DNA from: Chloroflexota bacterium
Lineage (GTDB): Bacteria > Chloroflexota > Dormibacteria > CF-121
Reading direction: 5' to 3'
NCBI GenBank assembly: GCA_005881235.1
Contig: VBEQ01000056.1
Coordinates: forward strand, 1 to 14,252
DNA: 14,252 nucleotides
Part shown: piece by piece, positions 13,397 to 14,252 of the stretch
How the letters are laid out: every line of letters starts with the position of its first letter
Position numbering within the stretch: the stretch's first letter is position 1
Position numbers and translations under genes: made by a program
Notes under the pieces: generated by a model
Databases searched by the model: none
What the model was told of the DNA's origin: nothing
What the model saw: only the letters and a program-made list of their open reading frames with translations

Positions 13397-14218
13397 TTGA
13401 CCGAGTTGATCGAGGCCAACGGGCTCCAGTTCTACGTTCGGGATGAAGGTTCGGGCACGCCGGTGATTCTGCTGCACGGCTTCCCCGACACCGGCGACCT
13501 CTGGCGCAAGCAGGTGCCAGCCCTGGTCCAGCAGGGCTTTCGCGCGATCGTGCCGGACATGCGCGGGCGTGGCCGAAGCAGCAAGCCGGACGCCGTTTCC
13601 GACTACCGCCTGTCGTCGATCGTCCGGGACGTCACCGGCATCCTCGACGCGGTGCGCATCGAGCGGGCGCACGTCGTCGGCCATGACTGGGGTGCCGGGG
13701 TGGCCTGGCTCGTCGCGGCGCTCGCGCCCGAGCGGGTCGATCGGCTGGTCGCGATCTCAGTCGGCGCGCCTGGAGCCGCGGCGAGGCCGACGCTCGAGGC
13801 CTTTCAGAAAGGCTGGTATCGGCTGCTATTCCTGTTCGAGGGCGTCGCCGAGGAATTGATCCAGCGGGATGACTGGTACCTCTTCCGCATGTTCCTCGGC
13901 GGCGCACTGGACACGGACGCTTATGTCAAGACGCTGTCCGAGCCAGGAGCGCTCACGCCCGCGCTCAACTGGTATCGGGCTAACCTTCCGGTGCAGGCAC
14001 TCTTCGGCCGGACCGGTGGGCCGCAACTCCCGATGGTGAAGGCGGACACCCTGGGGATCTGGAGCACCGGCGATCTCTACCTGACCGAGGACGCGATGAC
14101 GCGATCCGAGCAGCGGGTGCAGGGAAGGTGGCGCTACGAGCGGCTCGAGGGTTCCCACTGGGTCCAGCTCGACCAGCCGGATCGCCTCAACGGGCTTCTG
14201 CTCGAATTTCTTACCTGA
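13397..14218 (+). CDS. Alpha/beta hydrolase, epoxide-hydrolase-like
   Basis: This 273-residue enzyme has the alpha/beta hydrolase fold with an aspartate nucleophile: HGFP oxyanion-hole motif at residue 27, nucleophile elbow VGHDWGAG with Asp97, acid Asp226 (STGDLYLTE) and base His254 (GSHWVQLDQP). An Asp nucleophile marks epoxide hydrolases and haloalkane dehalogenases; ALNWYRAN with its Tyr in the cap domain is typical of epoxide hydrolases, where it activates the epoxide oxygen. The TTG at 13397 ((M)TELIEANGL) matches family starts; an in-frame TTG at 13376 would add 7 residues lying in the promoter. It is divergent from the oxygenase operon. An inferred role is hydrolysis of an epoxide made by that oxygenase or detoxification of escaped product. 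Confidence 0.88.
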   Translation: MTELIEANGLQFYVRDEGSGTPVILLHGFPDTGDLWRKQVPALVQQGFRAIVPDMRGRGRSSKPDAVSDYRLSSIVRDVTGILDAVRIERAHVVGHDWGAGVAWLVAALAPERVDRLVAISVGAPGAAARPTLEAFQKGWYRLLFLFEGVAEELIQRDDWYLFRMFLGGALDTDAYVKTLSEPGALTPALNWYRANLPVQALFGRTGGPQLPMVKADTLGIWSTGDLYLTEDAMTRSEQRVQGRWRYERLEGSHWVQLDQPDRLNGLLLEFLT

Positions 14219-14252
14219 CGAGCGCGAGCGCCTCGCGGAGGACCTTGCCTTT
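14211..14252 (-). CDS. 3' end of a probable AMP-forming acyl-CoA ligase (partial)
   Basis: Only the last 13 codons are inside the window: KGKVLREALALVR followed by TAA. GK(V/I)LR close to the C-terminus is the A10 motif of acyl-CoA synthetases and related adenylate-forming enzymes, with the catalytic lysine. It overlaps the 3' end of the hydrolase gene by 8 nt. An acyl-CoA ligase would fit beside an oxygenase acting on CoA esters, but 13 residues are thin evidence. Confidence 0.5.
   Translation of the reverse strand, partial: KGKVLREALALVR

Noticed and set aside
1..14252. CRISPR array, prophage or insertion sequence
   Set aside because: No regularly spaced repeats, transposase, integrase or phage gene is visible; the palindromic repeats are irregularly spaced.

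Overview
High-GC bacterial DNA with dense, mostly short-spaced genes, many GTG/TTG starts, few Shine-Dalgarno sites, and -10-like hexamers sitting about 8 nt before start codons (apparent leaderless transcripts). A G/C-rich palindromic repeat is scattered between genes. The large, Alu-domain type of SRP RNA, a YwaF/TIGR02206 membrane protein, a SirB1-family protein and PaaA-type oxygenase genes together suggest a Chloroflexota/Dormibacterota-like or other deep terrabacterial lineage. This assignment is an inference from gene style, not from a marker gene.

Layout. 1-2010: a DHA2-family drug-efflux MFS gene (minus) and a 268-nt large SRP RNA (minus) whose ends pair in an 8-bp terminal helix; a palindromic repeat lies between them. 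2039-4006: a tightly overlapping three-gene minus operon (YwaF-like membrane protein, SirB1/TPR protein, small four-helix membrane protein). 4030-5672: a RibD/DHFR-like reductase (plus), a seven-helix membrane protein of unknown role (minus) and a small unknown protein (plus). 5707-8727: a membrane HD-GYP c-di-GMP phosphodiesterase-type sensor (plus), a 95-residue unknown helical protein (minus, overlapping it by 4 nt) and a short HtrA-like serine protease with a PDZ domain but no visible signal peptide (plus). 8908-10600: a secreted Asp-box (sialidase-fold) beta-propeller gene (minus) whose signal peptide and body lie in different frames. 10601-10980 holds no gene I can support.

10981-13370 is the most interesting part: a minus-strand operon for a PaaABC-type bacterial multicomponent oxygenase with an unusual order. 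It runs PaaA-like diiron subunit, the MIP18 (N-terminal) half of PaaD, PaaB, PaaC, and finally a decayed zinc-ribbon ORF that resembles the C-terminal half of PaaD. PaaD therefore appears split, with its halves at separate places in the operon. Both PaaD-half ORFs begin at a 4-nt ATGA overlap and carry a copy of the dispersed palindromic repeat just inside the start, translated in frame. PaaC seems to need a CTG start that overlaps the PaaB stop. An epoxide-hydrolase-like alpha/beta hydrolase is divergently transcribed from a 26-bp bidirectional promoter region, and the window ends inside the 3' end of what looks like an AMP-forming acyl-CoA ligase. Together this hints at a CoA-thioester epoxidation/ring-oxidation pathway whose substrate cannot be told from the sequence.
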